Shown here in pieces: positions 24,322 through 35,137 of a stretch of 64,000 bases of DNA. Below the pieces are notes generated by a model. It made no database searches. It saw only the letters and a program-made list of their open reading frames with translations, and was not told where the DNA came from. The DNA is from Diphasiastrum complanatum (Eukaryota; Streptophyta; Lycopodiopsida; Lycopodiales; Lycopodiaceae). Location: assembly GCA_029204225.1 (NCBI GenBank), contig CM055111.1, positions 24,551,874 through 24,615,873 of the forward strand, written 5' to 3'. The stretch's first letter is position 1, and every line of letters starts with the position of its first letter. The position numbers were made by a program, and so were the translations under genes.

Positions 24322-25590
24322 GTATATGCACTTGTAGATTTTCGATCTAGTTTATCACTAGCAAAAATCGAGTCAAAATAGCCAACAATAGAAAGATCTT
24401 CACTTTTATATAACAAACCATAATCATAGGTTGAAGATATGTACCTAAGTACCCTTTTGGCCATTTTCCAATGATGAATAGTAGGATTTTGCATAGCTTG
24501 GCTCAACTTATGAACACTAAAACTTATATCAGGCCTAGTTATAGTGAGCCAAATTAAGGAGCCTATAAGACTCATAAAAAGAGTGATGTTCATGAAGGAT
24601 CTTTCATCACCTTTGTTAGAGTCTTTTACAATCTGCTCCATAGGAGTATCAATACTCTTACAATCTAGCATATTGCACTTTTTTAACATTGAAAGAGCAT
24701 ACTTGGATTGACAAACAAAAGCTTTCTCATTATGGAAGTCAATCTCTAATCCTAAGATGTAATGAATTTTTAGAAGAATGAAAATATCACTATCATAGAA
24801 TTTGACATACAAGGAAGGATCATAGTTACTAAGATTGAATCCTAGTGAGATAAGGAAAGTGTTAAGTCAAGAATATCATGATCTTGGTGCTTGCTTGAAT
24901 CCATAGAGACTTTTGAAGAACAAGCAAACTTTAGTCTTGTCTTGAATGAATCCAAGGGGTTGTTCCATATAAATTTCTGCTTCTAGATATTTATTTAAAA
25001 ATGCATTTGAGACATCTAGCTGAAAAAGTTGCCATTTGAAAAAACAAGCAATAGAAATGATGATTCTAATTGATACCATCTTTGCAACTGGAGCAAAAGT
25101 CTCCTCATAATCAAGTCCAAAAATTTGAGCAAAACCCTCTGCACAAAGTCTTGCCTTTTACTTGTTGATTGTGCCATCTTGATTATATTTGACTCAAAAA
25201 ACCCATTTGCAACCAATGGTGTGCTTGTTGGATGGAAGATCCATAAGCTCCCATGTCTTGTTGGAAATCAATGCATCATATTCCTCCTTCATGGCTAGAA
25301 ACCATTCTTTTGAGTTGAGTGCATCATATACATCCTTTGGCTCTTCATGTGAAACAAAATATGCATAAGTAGTGGAGTTGAGTTCCACTTGTTTGCCTTT
25401 ATCTCCATATGTAAGACAATTAGGCTCGGCTCTTTCTCTTTGTGATCTCCTTGGTGAAAAAATTTGAGGTGACTCCTCCTCAATTCTCTGCCCCATCTCT
25501 CCATGATAATCTTCAAGGGTGATGATAGGAGAATCCTTTTGACAATCTTTGATCTCGGCCTCATCAAAGATGTATTTTGGGTTCGAGACA
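24322..25590 (-). pseudogene. Copia integrase C-terminus and RT, YVDD deleted
   Basis: This is a minus-strand copy of the element at 8746-10761. It holds the linker (KYIFDEAEIKD...), RT start to HTIGCKWVF, a stop, RT palm (FQLDVSNAFLNKYLE) and the C-terminal RT/RNase H part. At about 24778 the text jumps from MYVKFYDSDIFILL to KIHYILGLEIDF. Compared with 9754-9900 it therefore lacks about 36 residues, including IYVDDIIL, so the polymerase active site is gone. It ends in RNase H (SKLDRKSTSAY) where the LTR of element F abuts. Confidence 0.88.
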
Positions 25591-25714
25591 AGATATACCT
25601 GATGATTCATCCAACATCCTTCCGAGAGTTCCAATTGGTAAGCTAAGGATCTGACCTTTTTCAAGATCATTGCAAATGTCTTGCGCCATGCAAGTATGTA
25701 GCTCATTAATGCAA
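25591..25714. other. Junction sequence of unknown origin
   Basis: About 120 bases between the RT fragment and an LTR fragment. One minus-strand frame stays open and joins the copia frame, but no family is recognised. Confidence 0.3.
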
Positions 25715-26358
25715 AATGCCAAGTTTGTCCTACATAGAACTCGAGCTACATGGTTATGTATTATCTAGTTTGATAAATGCAACTTGCATATAGTTTGTAG
25801 ACATAGAATTAGCATGATTATGCTTGTAGAAACTCGTGGCAACTCACATGCATTAATTGTAAGTGATCCATAGTGACATGCAAGGCATGCACAAAGTTTA
25901 ATGGACACATGCATGATGATTTGGACATTTCTAGTTAGAACTAGTACACTTGTAAAAAGTTGGTAGAATTTCATGCATAACAAGTGACAAATGTCACATA
26001 GACTCTAGATGTCACTTTAGATGTCATTTTGGAATGGATAGATATGGTTCTACCTCGAGCTAACTCAATCTCCATAAATATGTGTAGCTCTCCACACAAT
26101 CAATAATAAAGAACCAAAGTTTTGTAGCTATCTCATGCCATTTTGGATCTAAACTGTTTTTCTTGTTATCTCTCTAGATTTCTCTCTCTAACTCGTGTTG
26201 AAGCTAATGCTAAAACACTGTAATCTTGTACTTTTGATCATTCTTTGATTCATTGCTATCCATGTCTATTGATTAGAATGCTAGATTGTTAATTAGCCAT
26301 ATCTTCTGAACTAGATCTTGTTGAACAATCTAGAATCAGGTTATAGTGTCAATCACAA
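25715..26358 (+). mobile_element. LTR fragment, plus orientation, both ends missing
   Basis: It matches the middle of the LTR at 10775-11570 in order (e.g. 'actcgagctacatgg', 'catagtgacatgcaaggcatgcacaaagt', 'cacaaagcttaac'). It lies between a minus-strand LTR and the minus-strand coding region that LTR should serve. Confidence 0.75.
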
Positions 26359-26379
26359 AGCTTAACTAAAGCTTAATTT

Positions 26380-26392
26380 GGCTCTGATACCA
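26380..26392 (-). promoter_or_regulatory. Primer-binding site
   Basis: Perfect minus-strand TGGTATCAGAGCC, immediately after the LTR end ...ATTTTGTCA at 26393. Confidence 0.85.
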
Positions 26393-26726
26393 TGACAAAA
26401 TTTCCAGCAAGTTCACACATGTTGATCTTATTAAGCTATATGATTAGCACATAAAACTGAGTCTAGATTAAATAGCAAGATCTAGTACATAATTTAATGG
26501 CTTAACCACAATCTAGCATGCTAAGAATCGGAGAATGATAGCTTTGATTTCAAGAGAGCAAAAGTACAAGAATTCAGTGTATGAGCATAAGCCTCAACAC
26601 GAGTTAGAGAGAGAAAGAGAGAGAGAGAGATATTCAAGCAAATGATGGTGTAGATCCAAAATGGCATGCATAGAAAAAAGTTTGTAGCAAGCCTAAAGTC
26701 AAGATAGATGATTTTTCATTTTTAAC
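26393..26726 (-). mobile_element. Internally deleted 5' LTR (334 bp)
   Basis: On the minus strand it begins TGTTAAAAATGAAAAATCATC and ends in TTTTGTCA. Both ends match the 796-bp LTR at 10775-11570, but the middle ~460 bases are absent. The missing part is approximately what the opposed plus-strand fragment at 25715-26358 contains. Confidence 0.75.
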
Positions 26727-26727
26727 A

Positions 26728-27085
26728 AAAAAACACTCCACCCACTCTCCGAACAATATGCTCACATACTACACAGTTGAAAATCTTTCGCTGATCCACG
26801 TTCAATCTCTCGATGTCAACTTTAGCCTCTGAAGGGTTCTCGTCAACAAATATCCCTTTGCGAAACAATGGAGATGAACCAAAATTGACATCGGAGACCC
26901 TAAATCCAAAATTCACTGATGACTTTTTTAGCTGCTTGCATGTGGGACTCCACATCAAGAACAACTCTGTCTACTAAAACCTGACTCACAGAAATAGTAT
27001 CGCATGTTATTGGTTGTCCCAACTCATGCGCATAATCCTCAACTAAATGTGGCTCTATGCTCCTCTAGAGCTCCAACGGGTTGGA
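26728..27085 (-). pseudogene. Helitron/PIF1-type helicase N-terminal remnant
   Basis: Read on the minus strand, the text runs VEDYAHELGQPITCDTISVSQVLVDRVVLDVE, then (after a stop and frame change) ends in RLNVDQRKIFNCVVCEHI - GGVFF. A segment of the form L(N/T)xxQ(R/K)xIFxxV - GGVFF just before Walker A is characteristic of PIF1-like helicases of plant Helitrons. The Walker A loop (GxxGTGKT) itself is cut off at 26727 by the LTR. This would be the only rolling-circle DNA transposon trace in the window. A cellular PIF1 pseudogene is the alternative. Confidence 0.55.
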
Positions 27086-27092
27086 AGGGGAG

Positions 27093-27364
27093 TTAGAATT
27101 AAAGTTAGAATCACTGTGTTACTATACTGTGGGTCCTATCAGTGAATAAGGATTAGTTGGCCTCGCCACGAGGCAAGTCAACGGGACACGCGTCCCGCCA
27201 ACGGCAACCTGGGTCATGCATGGGTTGCCTGAGTGAACAACTATATGTACAGTGTAATTTCATTTTGAGAAATACAGTTGCTATGTGAGCCTGTTGAGGA
27301 GAGTGATTTTCTGTCTGTGTTATTGTGTAGCATGATTTGTGTTCCTGTGCAAAGCAAATTTTAA
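27093..27364 (+). mobile_element. 5' LTR of element G (272 bp)
   Basis: TTAGAATT start; ends AATTTTAA, where the sister LTRs have AATTCTAA. It aligns end to end with 24052-24321. It contains two adjacent perfect short hairpins at 27160-27174 and 27182-27197. Confidence 0.92.
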
Positions 27365-27366
27365 GT

Positions 27367-27379
27367 TGGTATCAGAGCC
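27367..27379 (+). promoter_or_regulatory. Primer-binding site of element G
   Basis: Perfect TGGTATCAGAGCC two bases after the LTR. Confidence 0.9.
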
Positions 27380-28677
27380 GTATAGGGAGTGTACACAGTA
27401 CAGTGTCGCCGTTGAAGAGAGCTTCGAGAACTGTCTTCTGAGAGTTCGGGGTTTTACGGCGGGTCGAAGACGGAAAGAGAAGCACTGGTGCATGGTTTCT
27501 AATTTATAGAGGCTTGCTAAGCTCAACAGAGGGATTATTAGCCTGTGCATAGCATCAGACAGGGAAAAATTTGGTGAAAAATTGACAATTTCGAAGCCAG
27601 CTGAAAATTGAAACCGGACTTGGGGTTACAGTTTTTATACATAACTGGTGATTTCTTCGCTGTTTGTGCACCGTTTTGGATGCTGTAAGGATAGGAAGGA
27701 AGCTAATCACATTGTCAATGAGCCATGGAGAGATTATGAGGTTTGTGTCAGAGATTTGTCTCCAGACAGTTAACCTAGCATATTTGCAGTAAAAAGGTGA
27801 AAAAGCCACTTTGTCAAGTTGAGCTAAAATCACCGTTTCTCCACGGAATTTCCTGACTGAACACTCTACAGTCATGGATTCAGTAGGGCAACCCTGCTCC
27901 AGGTCTCAGATCGTGTTCAAAACGATCTACAAGAGAGCTTGATCCAACATTTTTCAGGGAAGGAAGGCACGGCCGCAGGCAGGGAAGTCGCGGGTTGTTC
28001 ATGCGCCCAACACAACACTCAGCTTAGTGTATCGAAGACCATAGCATCTGCAAGAGTTTAGTTCATTGCCCAGATGTAATTTGAACCTGTGGATGAGGTG
28101 TCAAATGAATCAACGGTCCAGCATCTGTGATGGGAGAGAAATGTGAACCACAAGATTTGGTTCAGCCATTGGATGAGCTTTAAACAGGGTCCTGAAGAAT
28201 TCAAGTGCATTCTGGCCTTCAACTTCATTAAAAATTTTCATACTGATAGTTGAGTTGGGTCCCTTCACAAGTGAAGAGTGAAGTTTCTTCAAAGTGAAGA
28301 AACAGTTCAAAAGCTAGAAAAGTCCCTATTTTTGGGTCCTTTGCCCGTTTTGACCCAAACGAAAGGCTATAACCTCCAAACGAAGGGCACCCGGACTGTA
28401 CCTGCAAGTACGGTACAGCAAAACAGAGCGGTTGCAGCGGAGAAAGTGTTCGGAGTACACCAGAAGTAGTTTCACCATTCCACTGGGCACATTGTTGGAA
28501 ATTGACGACTGAGTGCATTTCGGAAGGCGATGCTGATATGGCTTTCAAATTGGTGGAAAAGCGGCGAGTGGCCTGGTAAGAAAAGAAAGTGCAGGTCATT
28601 ATTTTCAACTTCTGCCATCACTGTTGGCCTTGACATACTATTCTTGGCCTAGGGCAGAAGTTTTAAGCGGTTTTGCG
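27380..28677 (+). other. Untranslated leader of element G
   Basis: Collinear with the leader of element F (18578-19870). The conserved stem-loop module is at 28356-28419 and is perfect here: CTGTACC and GGTACAG pair around a 9-base loop. Confidence 0.75.
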
Positions 28678-30785
28678 ATGGCAAACATGGGAGAGTCCAT
28701 TTTGAGTAAAAGTAGCAAATTGGACGGGATTTTCAACTATGCAGTGTGGAAATTCAAAATTGTGAAAAAAGTACAAAAAGGACCAAGAGTGGATCCTAAT
28801 CTGATCCTCAAGAGGGATTGGATGTTAGATTTACTTGACCTATCAATCTACATAAGATTAAGATCAATCTAGATCAATTCTAGACATAAAATCCAAACAA
28901 GAACAATCATTTATTGAAGGTAAATGTACTTGCTGGTTTCACACATGTGAAACCCTGTCAGGGTACGGACTCCAACCTAAAAATCAAGTGCACATTGATA
29001 GAACCTCAAAACAATCAAAACAAATGTAGACAAATGGAGAGAATCACTCAAAATTGCTTCCAAAACCAAGATTGGTTTCTCACAATGATTATGGCCAAAT
29101 GTGGCTCTATATGTGAAAAATACAGATCCTAAGTGGATCTAAACTCCAAGATCATTGGCTTGAATGCTTGCACTCCAAACTACATAAGCTAGGAATTGGC
29201 AACACATTCTATGCTACCTAGAATGCAAAGAACTTGATCAAAAAGCATTTATCACAAATGGAAACTTCCATAAACATCAAGTGCGGCCCAAAATAGCATT
29301 ATACAGTCCATAATACATCAGCCTATCACTTTTGGAAAGCACCTAAGATCATACACACAAAGCTTGAACTCAATCACTACACAATGCCAACAATGGAAGG
29401 AGAACCCAATAGAAAAATCTCTCATTAAGCAAATGAATACAATGGATCTGCTCCAACCTGTTTCTCCACGGCCTACCTGCTATATATAGCTGAGAGAGAT
29501 GACTCTCTCTCCTCTCTCTAGACCCTCCTTACCTAAAATATGCCCTATATAGGTAAAATTGGCATATATGTCCAAAATACATGAAAATGGACTCATTTCG
29601 AAGGTCTTGAAGTTTGACACTTCTTCATACTGAAAAAATACACTTACTAAAAATATCTAGACCTGTTTCACACGTGTGAAAAGTCAGATCCTAAACTATG
29701 TGCCATTTTTAGCAATTTTGGCCTAAAACTAGACAAGGAAATGTTGACAATTTTCACACTATATATACAATAAGTGGGAGCTCGTGGTACTGATCATCTC
29801 TCTGATCCCACATGTATGAAGGTGCTTTGTCATATGATGATTCATCGTGCAAAAATGACACTTGGACAAAACCTTCTACTTTGAGCACTTTTGGTCCATT
29901 TTCCTTCTATATGGAGATCTACTTGGAAATCTTCTAGAATTCAAAATTCGCCTACTTCAGCTTATTTCACACGTGTGAGCTATCCTCTACACATGGTATG
30001 TGACACCTAACCAAAATATTTGGCTCATGCAATCAATAGATTGGTGCCATGTGTCATATATCTAGAAAACTAGTTTTTGGCCTTTTTAGCCACTAGAACT
30101 TGAATTAAATCATATGTACAACCTATATGATTATGGTACATGACAAGTACACTATTTTCACATGTGGGAACAGGCTCCACACATGTGTGTTTATCTATAT
30201 ACAAGATTTTGGCCTCTACCAAGCTTATTTTTGCATTTTTCACAAAAATGAAAAACATACTGATGGAGAAAGATGTGTGGGAATTCGTCACAGGTGATGA
30301 GAGAAGGCCGCCAAATGAAGCAGACATCAAAGTGTTCAACAAAAAGATGAGGAAAGCTTTGACCTTCATTAACTTGTCAGTGAAGGATCACATCATTACC
30401 CACATTTGTACACCCAGACAGACATGGGATGTGCTAAAGGAGCAGTTCGAGACGTCAAATCCGTCAAGAATCATGTTTCTGAAGTCAAAGTTGAATAGTG
30501 CCGCATGGAGCAAGGAGAGCACATTCAGACGTACATGACCAGAATCAAGACAATGAGAGATGAACTGCATTCTATTGGAGAGCGCATACATGATGTGGAG
30601 CTGGTGCATAATGCATTATGCGGCATTGCAGAACCCTATCAGATGTTTGTGAGCGGAATAGCATCAAGAGAAAGATTGCCAAGCTTTGACGAGCTCACAG
30701 GAATCTTGATGCAAGAAGAGCAACGACAAGAAAAAGGTGAAAGCTAGACGTCAAAATACTGATGATCAGGCACTTGCAACACGCC
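28678..30785 (+). pseudogene. Gag of element G, split by a solo LTR
   Basis: Gag begins MANMGESILS at 28678 and is interrupted after WKFK at 28760. It resumes at 30250 with MKNILMEKDVWEFVTGDE, so removing 28761-30249 leaves the same text as element F at 19945. The second part has a frameshift near 30500 (after LKSKLNSA) and a stop after EKGES. It ends near 30785, where unrelated DNA begins, so protease and pol are absent. The gag itself is a close sister of element F. Confidence 0.9.
28761..30244 (-). mobile_element. Solo LTR, 1484 bp, with 5-bp target duplication
   Basis: It begins TGTGAAAAA and ends TTTTTCACA (perfect 9-base terminal inverted repeats, TG...CA ends). It is flanked on both sides by AAAAT (28756-28760 and 30245-30249) inside a gag reading frame. 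Internal words place it in the CACACGTGTG family, minus orientation (exact palindromes at 29669-29678 and 29968-29977). No PBS, PPT or coding region is inside. That is what LTR-LTR recombination leaves behind. Confidence 0.88.
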
Positions 30786-31690
30786 AAACAGAATAGAAGC
30801 CTACGAACATTATCTCCCAACAGAATATGAAAAAACATAGAAAAACCATAAAAAGTTCAAAAAAACCCTTGAAAAATAAAAAAAATTCAGATTTTCATAA
30901 GAACCTTCATAGAGCTCTCTGAAGTTCCATCTGAGTGAGAAGGACACAAAGAAACTTGTAAAGGTTAGTTCCCAATATAAGTGCTCATGCGAAGGTTCCC
31001 AAATAAAAAAAGATGGGAAAAGAGCTGTGAACCCTCGTAGACAATAAATTTTTGAGTTCTAGTGGCAGGTAACCTTCGTAGAGAATTCTAAAGTTCCATC
31101 ACAGTGAGACAAGGACACAGAAGAGTCTGCAACACTTAGTTTGATTCTAGTAAGTTAAATAGTGGATTTAAGTGCCTAAGAATCAATAAAATCAAAAGAT
31201 CCAGAGAATCCTCGCATAAATAACCTTTGCAGACCATCCCATTGTCTTCAAAATGTCATTTTACAACAATGATGAAGTCTGCGAGAGTTAGTACAAGATA
31301 TTGGTGAAGATCAGAGAAAAAAAATGTTCTTGAACCCTTGTAGATAGTAAAATTTTCATTTTTAGCCAGAGTTAACCTTTGCAAACTACTAGATCCAGCT
31401 ATTGTGAAATTGTCAAGCCAAACCGAACAAGGATCAAAAAATTATCAAGGAAAAACCACCATAAGAGGCCCAAAATCACACTATCGACCAACCAAACTGA
31501 TCATATCCCTTAAGATCTACATTGAATTCTACAAAATCAACAAGATCCAACATCCTTGGACAATACCGCCGAATGAATCTGAGATTCAAACGGTTAGTAG
31601 CCAAAAGAATAGTGAATCAAGCACCAAAATCTTCTCAGAGTTCTAGCTAAGCAAATCGAGGTAGAACCAAAACCAGCACCAATGGATCCT
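30786..31690. other. Non-coding stretch with scattered CCTTCG/CCTTTGC words
   Basis: No supported frame. Repeated phrases such as 'aaccttcgtagag', 'aaccctcgtagac', 'aacctttgcagac' and 'aacctttgcaaac' appear every 60-150 bases. They resemble a weaker, diverged version of the array at 14594-15420. Possibly a leader or spacer of a gypsy element. Confidence 0.4.
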
Positions 31691-32454
31691 ATGGGTCAAT
31701 TGTCACACCCTTGCAAGCAGTTTGGAGAGCACCTCACATGTCAATACCAAAATGTGATGGTCCACACAGATCAATATGAACAAGATCAAGAATGCCATTG
31801 GCTCTTTTTGCTCCATCTTTGGGAAATCTCTCTCTATGTTGTTTTTCCAAAATGAAACCCTCACAAATTTTTTCTTCAAAAGAGATATCAGACAATCCAA
31901 CAAGTAGATTACGTCTCTTAAGAATTTGAAAGCTTTCAGCACTGATATGACCAAACCTTTGATGCCAAAGATCACTTCAACTATCAACAGTGCTTACCTT
32001 AGCTTGAGTAAAAGATCTCGCATTCAATTTGTAGAGTCGATTCTCATTGACTCTAGCTCTTGTAGCAATCACTTTGTAGTGATTCTTGATGTCTTTGACA
32101 AGACATTTGTCACTGTCAAACTCAACCTTGAGTTGTTGATCAGCCATCGTCCCAATAGATAATAGATTGTTAGCTAAGCCAAGTACATATTGCACATTGC
32201 TTATCTGCTTTATCTTCCCACTGGCTAACTTCACTGCTACCACTCCAACTCCTTTAACAGATAGCAATTCGCCATCAGCTTGTCCAACTTCATCACCATT
32301 TTTAGTTTCCTTGAGTTCTAAAAACCACTCTTTCCTTAAAGTCATGTGCTTGGATGCAGCACTATCAGTGTACCATGTATCCGTGGCCTCATCACTTGTC
32401 ATTAATATTGTAATGAACAATTTTGAACTCTCACCAGTATCATCTTCATATTGA
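31691..32454 (-). pseudogene. Copia protease-integrase fragment
   Basis: The minus strand carries the protease motif WYTDSAASKHMT (D-S-A instead of the usual D-S-G), then pre-integrase (NVQYVLGLANNLLSIG, CLVKDIKNHYKV). After a frame change come integrase N-terminal elements in 31987-31703, ending around LVHIDLCG. It begins where the gypsy fragment ends at about 32455 and lacks gag, RT and RNase H. The family is close to elements F and G. Confidence 0.8.
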
Positions 32455-35087
32455 TCATCATTGTATTGATGACCTTTTTAATGTCTTCAGTTTCAAGACA
32501 TCTTCGTAGTTGATGGTCAGCACCAAGCTTGTACAGAATATTGTTAATAATTGTATAAGTTGCTACCTCATATTGAAAACTGTCTTTTGCTCCAAATCGT
32601 AACCATCCAGATATATCCGATCCTTGAGATAAGTAATGATATCTGAATATAGCAAATTTGTAGATGAAATCTCGAATAAATGTTCGTCTGAAAAATTATA
32701 ATTGATAGGGTCTTTAATTTTTTCGGTGCTGAGTCGTGATAGATAATCAACATTCGTATGATATATTCCTTGACGAAGCTCTACTTGATAAGTGAATTCT
32801 TGCATAAGTAGAACCCATCGAGCAATTTGTCCTGATAGATCTGGTTTATTTACAAGATACTTAAGGGCATAATGGTCCACATGAAAAATAAATGCATATC
32901 CCAGCAAGTAATGCCGAATTTTTTTTACAGTGAAAATCATGCCAAGTGCTTCCCTTTCTATAGCCGAATAATTCTTCTCTGATGCACTGAGCTGTCGACT
33001 CGCATAGTAGATGGGATGATCCTTCTTCTAGTCGTCCTTCTGGCTTAGACAGACGCCAATAGCAAATGTAGAAACATCCACATAACTGTGAAATAAAATA
33101 GCCCAATTGGGTGGTCTCATAATAGGAGTATTAATCAACCTTTGCTTAAGATCTTCGAATGCTTTCTGCTATTCATTCGTCCACAAGTATTCCACTTGTT
33201 TCTTCAGTAGATGTGTAAGAGAGGCAACAATAGAAGCATGATTTTGAATAAATCTCCGGTAATAGCCAACATGTTCTAAGAAAGCTCTTAGTTCACGTAA
33301 ATTGGTTGGTATCTGGAGATTCTTTATAAGCTCGACTTTATCTTTGTCGACTTCTATTCCTCTGTTAGATATTCTGTGTCCGAGCAATATTCCTTCTTTT
33401 ATACCAAAAAAACATTTCTCTGGATGAAGAGATAAACAAGTATCTCGACACCGTTGCTATATTAATTTCAGCTTCTGTAGGTGTGTCTTTATATCACTGT
33501 ATACACAGAAATCATCAATAAATATTTCGAGAAAAGTTCTCAGGAAGGTAGCAAAAATTAATATCATGATTCGCTGAACAGTCACTGGAGCGTTACAAAG
33601 ACCAAAGGGCATATCCAGAAAAGCTGTCACAAAAATTGTAACGCTCTTGACCAGCAACCTGATCTAGAATGGAATCAGTGAAAGACAGAGGATGATGGTC
33701 CTTCCTTGTGGCAGCATTGAGTTTGCGAAAATCCTGGCATATTCGTATTTTGCCAGTCTTCTTCTTTGGGACGACAACAATGGGTGAAACCCATTCACTA
33801 CTTAAGACAGGATAGATTATACCTGCCTTAAGGTGCTTGTTAAGTTTGTCCTTGACCATGAGAGAGTACTTAGGATTGAGACGATACTATCTCCGTCGAA
33901 CAAGTACATCATCTTCCTTAAGATCAATACGGTGCTCTCCGAATTCTGTAGGTATACCCTTCAAATCGTTGAGCAACCAGACAAAAACATCTTGATACTC
34001 CTTCAATAGTTCAGTGAATTATGTTAACTCTGATTCTCCAAGGGACTTTGGAACATGCACAAATCTGCCAGGTGCAAGTTCAATCGGTTCAGTAGAATCT
34101 TGTAATATGATACTTTCTGTCATACTGGCCTTGGTATGGCCATGAATTTTGCGCATGGTTGACTCCACAGATGTTTTCTTGTCGTCAACCTGGTTCTTGT
34201 TACCAAATTTGTGTTCAGATTCGTCACTCAAATCGTCAGACTCTTTCGAGTTCGTGTCTGCAACGTTAATTTCTTCATACGAAACATCCGCTTGAGCATT
34301 GCAGGCATCAAAGAATTCTTCGTCATCAGCATTCTCTTAACATTCAAAGTACTGCACTTCAATATCAAATTCATTGGAAAAAATATTCAAGGCATACGAA
34401 GTTTCTTCTGATGTAAAGCTGGTGTCAGACAAAGGAGTTTCACCTTCATATAAGTCATGATTCCAAGTTATGATTTATTCTGCTGGCTTACCTCGGTTAT
34501 TGGTCTCACCAGTCTGAAATCTCAGCTCTCTGGATTTCCAATGTACACTTGTGTTTGATTGATAAAGCCAAGGTCGTCCAATCAACACAAAATAGGATGA
34601 CAAACCGAGTGGTTTGATAACAATGAAATTCACTGTGAATGGCTTGGCTTGAATGTAAACAGTGACATCCTTCAGGAATTCCAACATGTTTTTGACGTGT
34701 CGAATCAGCTAATTTGATGTTTTTTTGTTGAATGTCAGTCAGCCCCAGAGCATGAGCTGTGTCTTCTGTTATTATATTTACACTGGAACCAGAGTCAATT
34801 GGCACTTTTTTGATCAGGCATCCCACAATGGTAATATCAATCTCAGGTGCACTGAGATCACCTAAATTGATAGACAAAACACCAACATCTGACAGAGAAA
34901 CTTTTTTCTTCTTTTTGGGCACATAAAGGCCTTTCAGTTGCTTTCTATAATAAGTGTTATCAGCCAACAGCTGCTCAAAAGTAATGTTTGGACGAAGGGA
35001 TCCAATATCAGTCACGATGCCATATTCTTTCGTCTTCGATTTTGAGGTCGGTTTATCGATAACAACACTAGACAATTTCGTCTTCAC
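32455..35087 (-). pseudogene. Gypsy pol: protease, RT, RNase H, integrase start
   Basis: Protease: PIDSGSSVNIITEDTAHAL in 35087-34506. A linker follows with several stops. RT: AGIIYPVLSSEWVSPIVVVPKK, RICQDFRKLNAATRKDHH, then, after a frameshift at about 33655, FLDMPFGLCNAP and IFIDDFCVYSD (the YVDD box as FIDD), HRISNRGIEVDKDKVE. RNase H: FHVDHYALKYLV-PDLSGQIARW in 32940-32563. The N-terminus of integrase (LYKLGADHQLRRCLE) is readable down to about 32460. Five or more lesions. The RT sequence together with the TGGCACCGTTGCC PBS suggests a non-chromovirus lineage. Confidence 0.85.
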
Positions 35088-35137
35088 GATTTCTAGTCCT
35101 CTTCCTCGAAAGTGACCACCTTCTCTGCAATAGCTGT

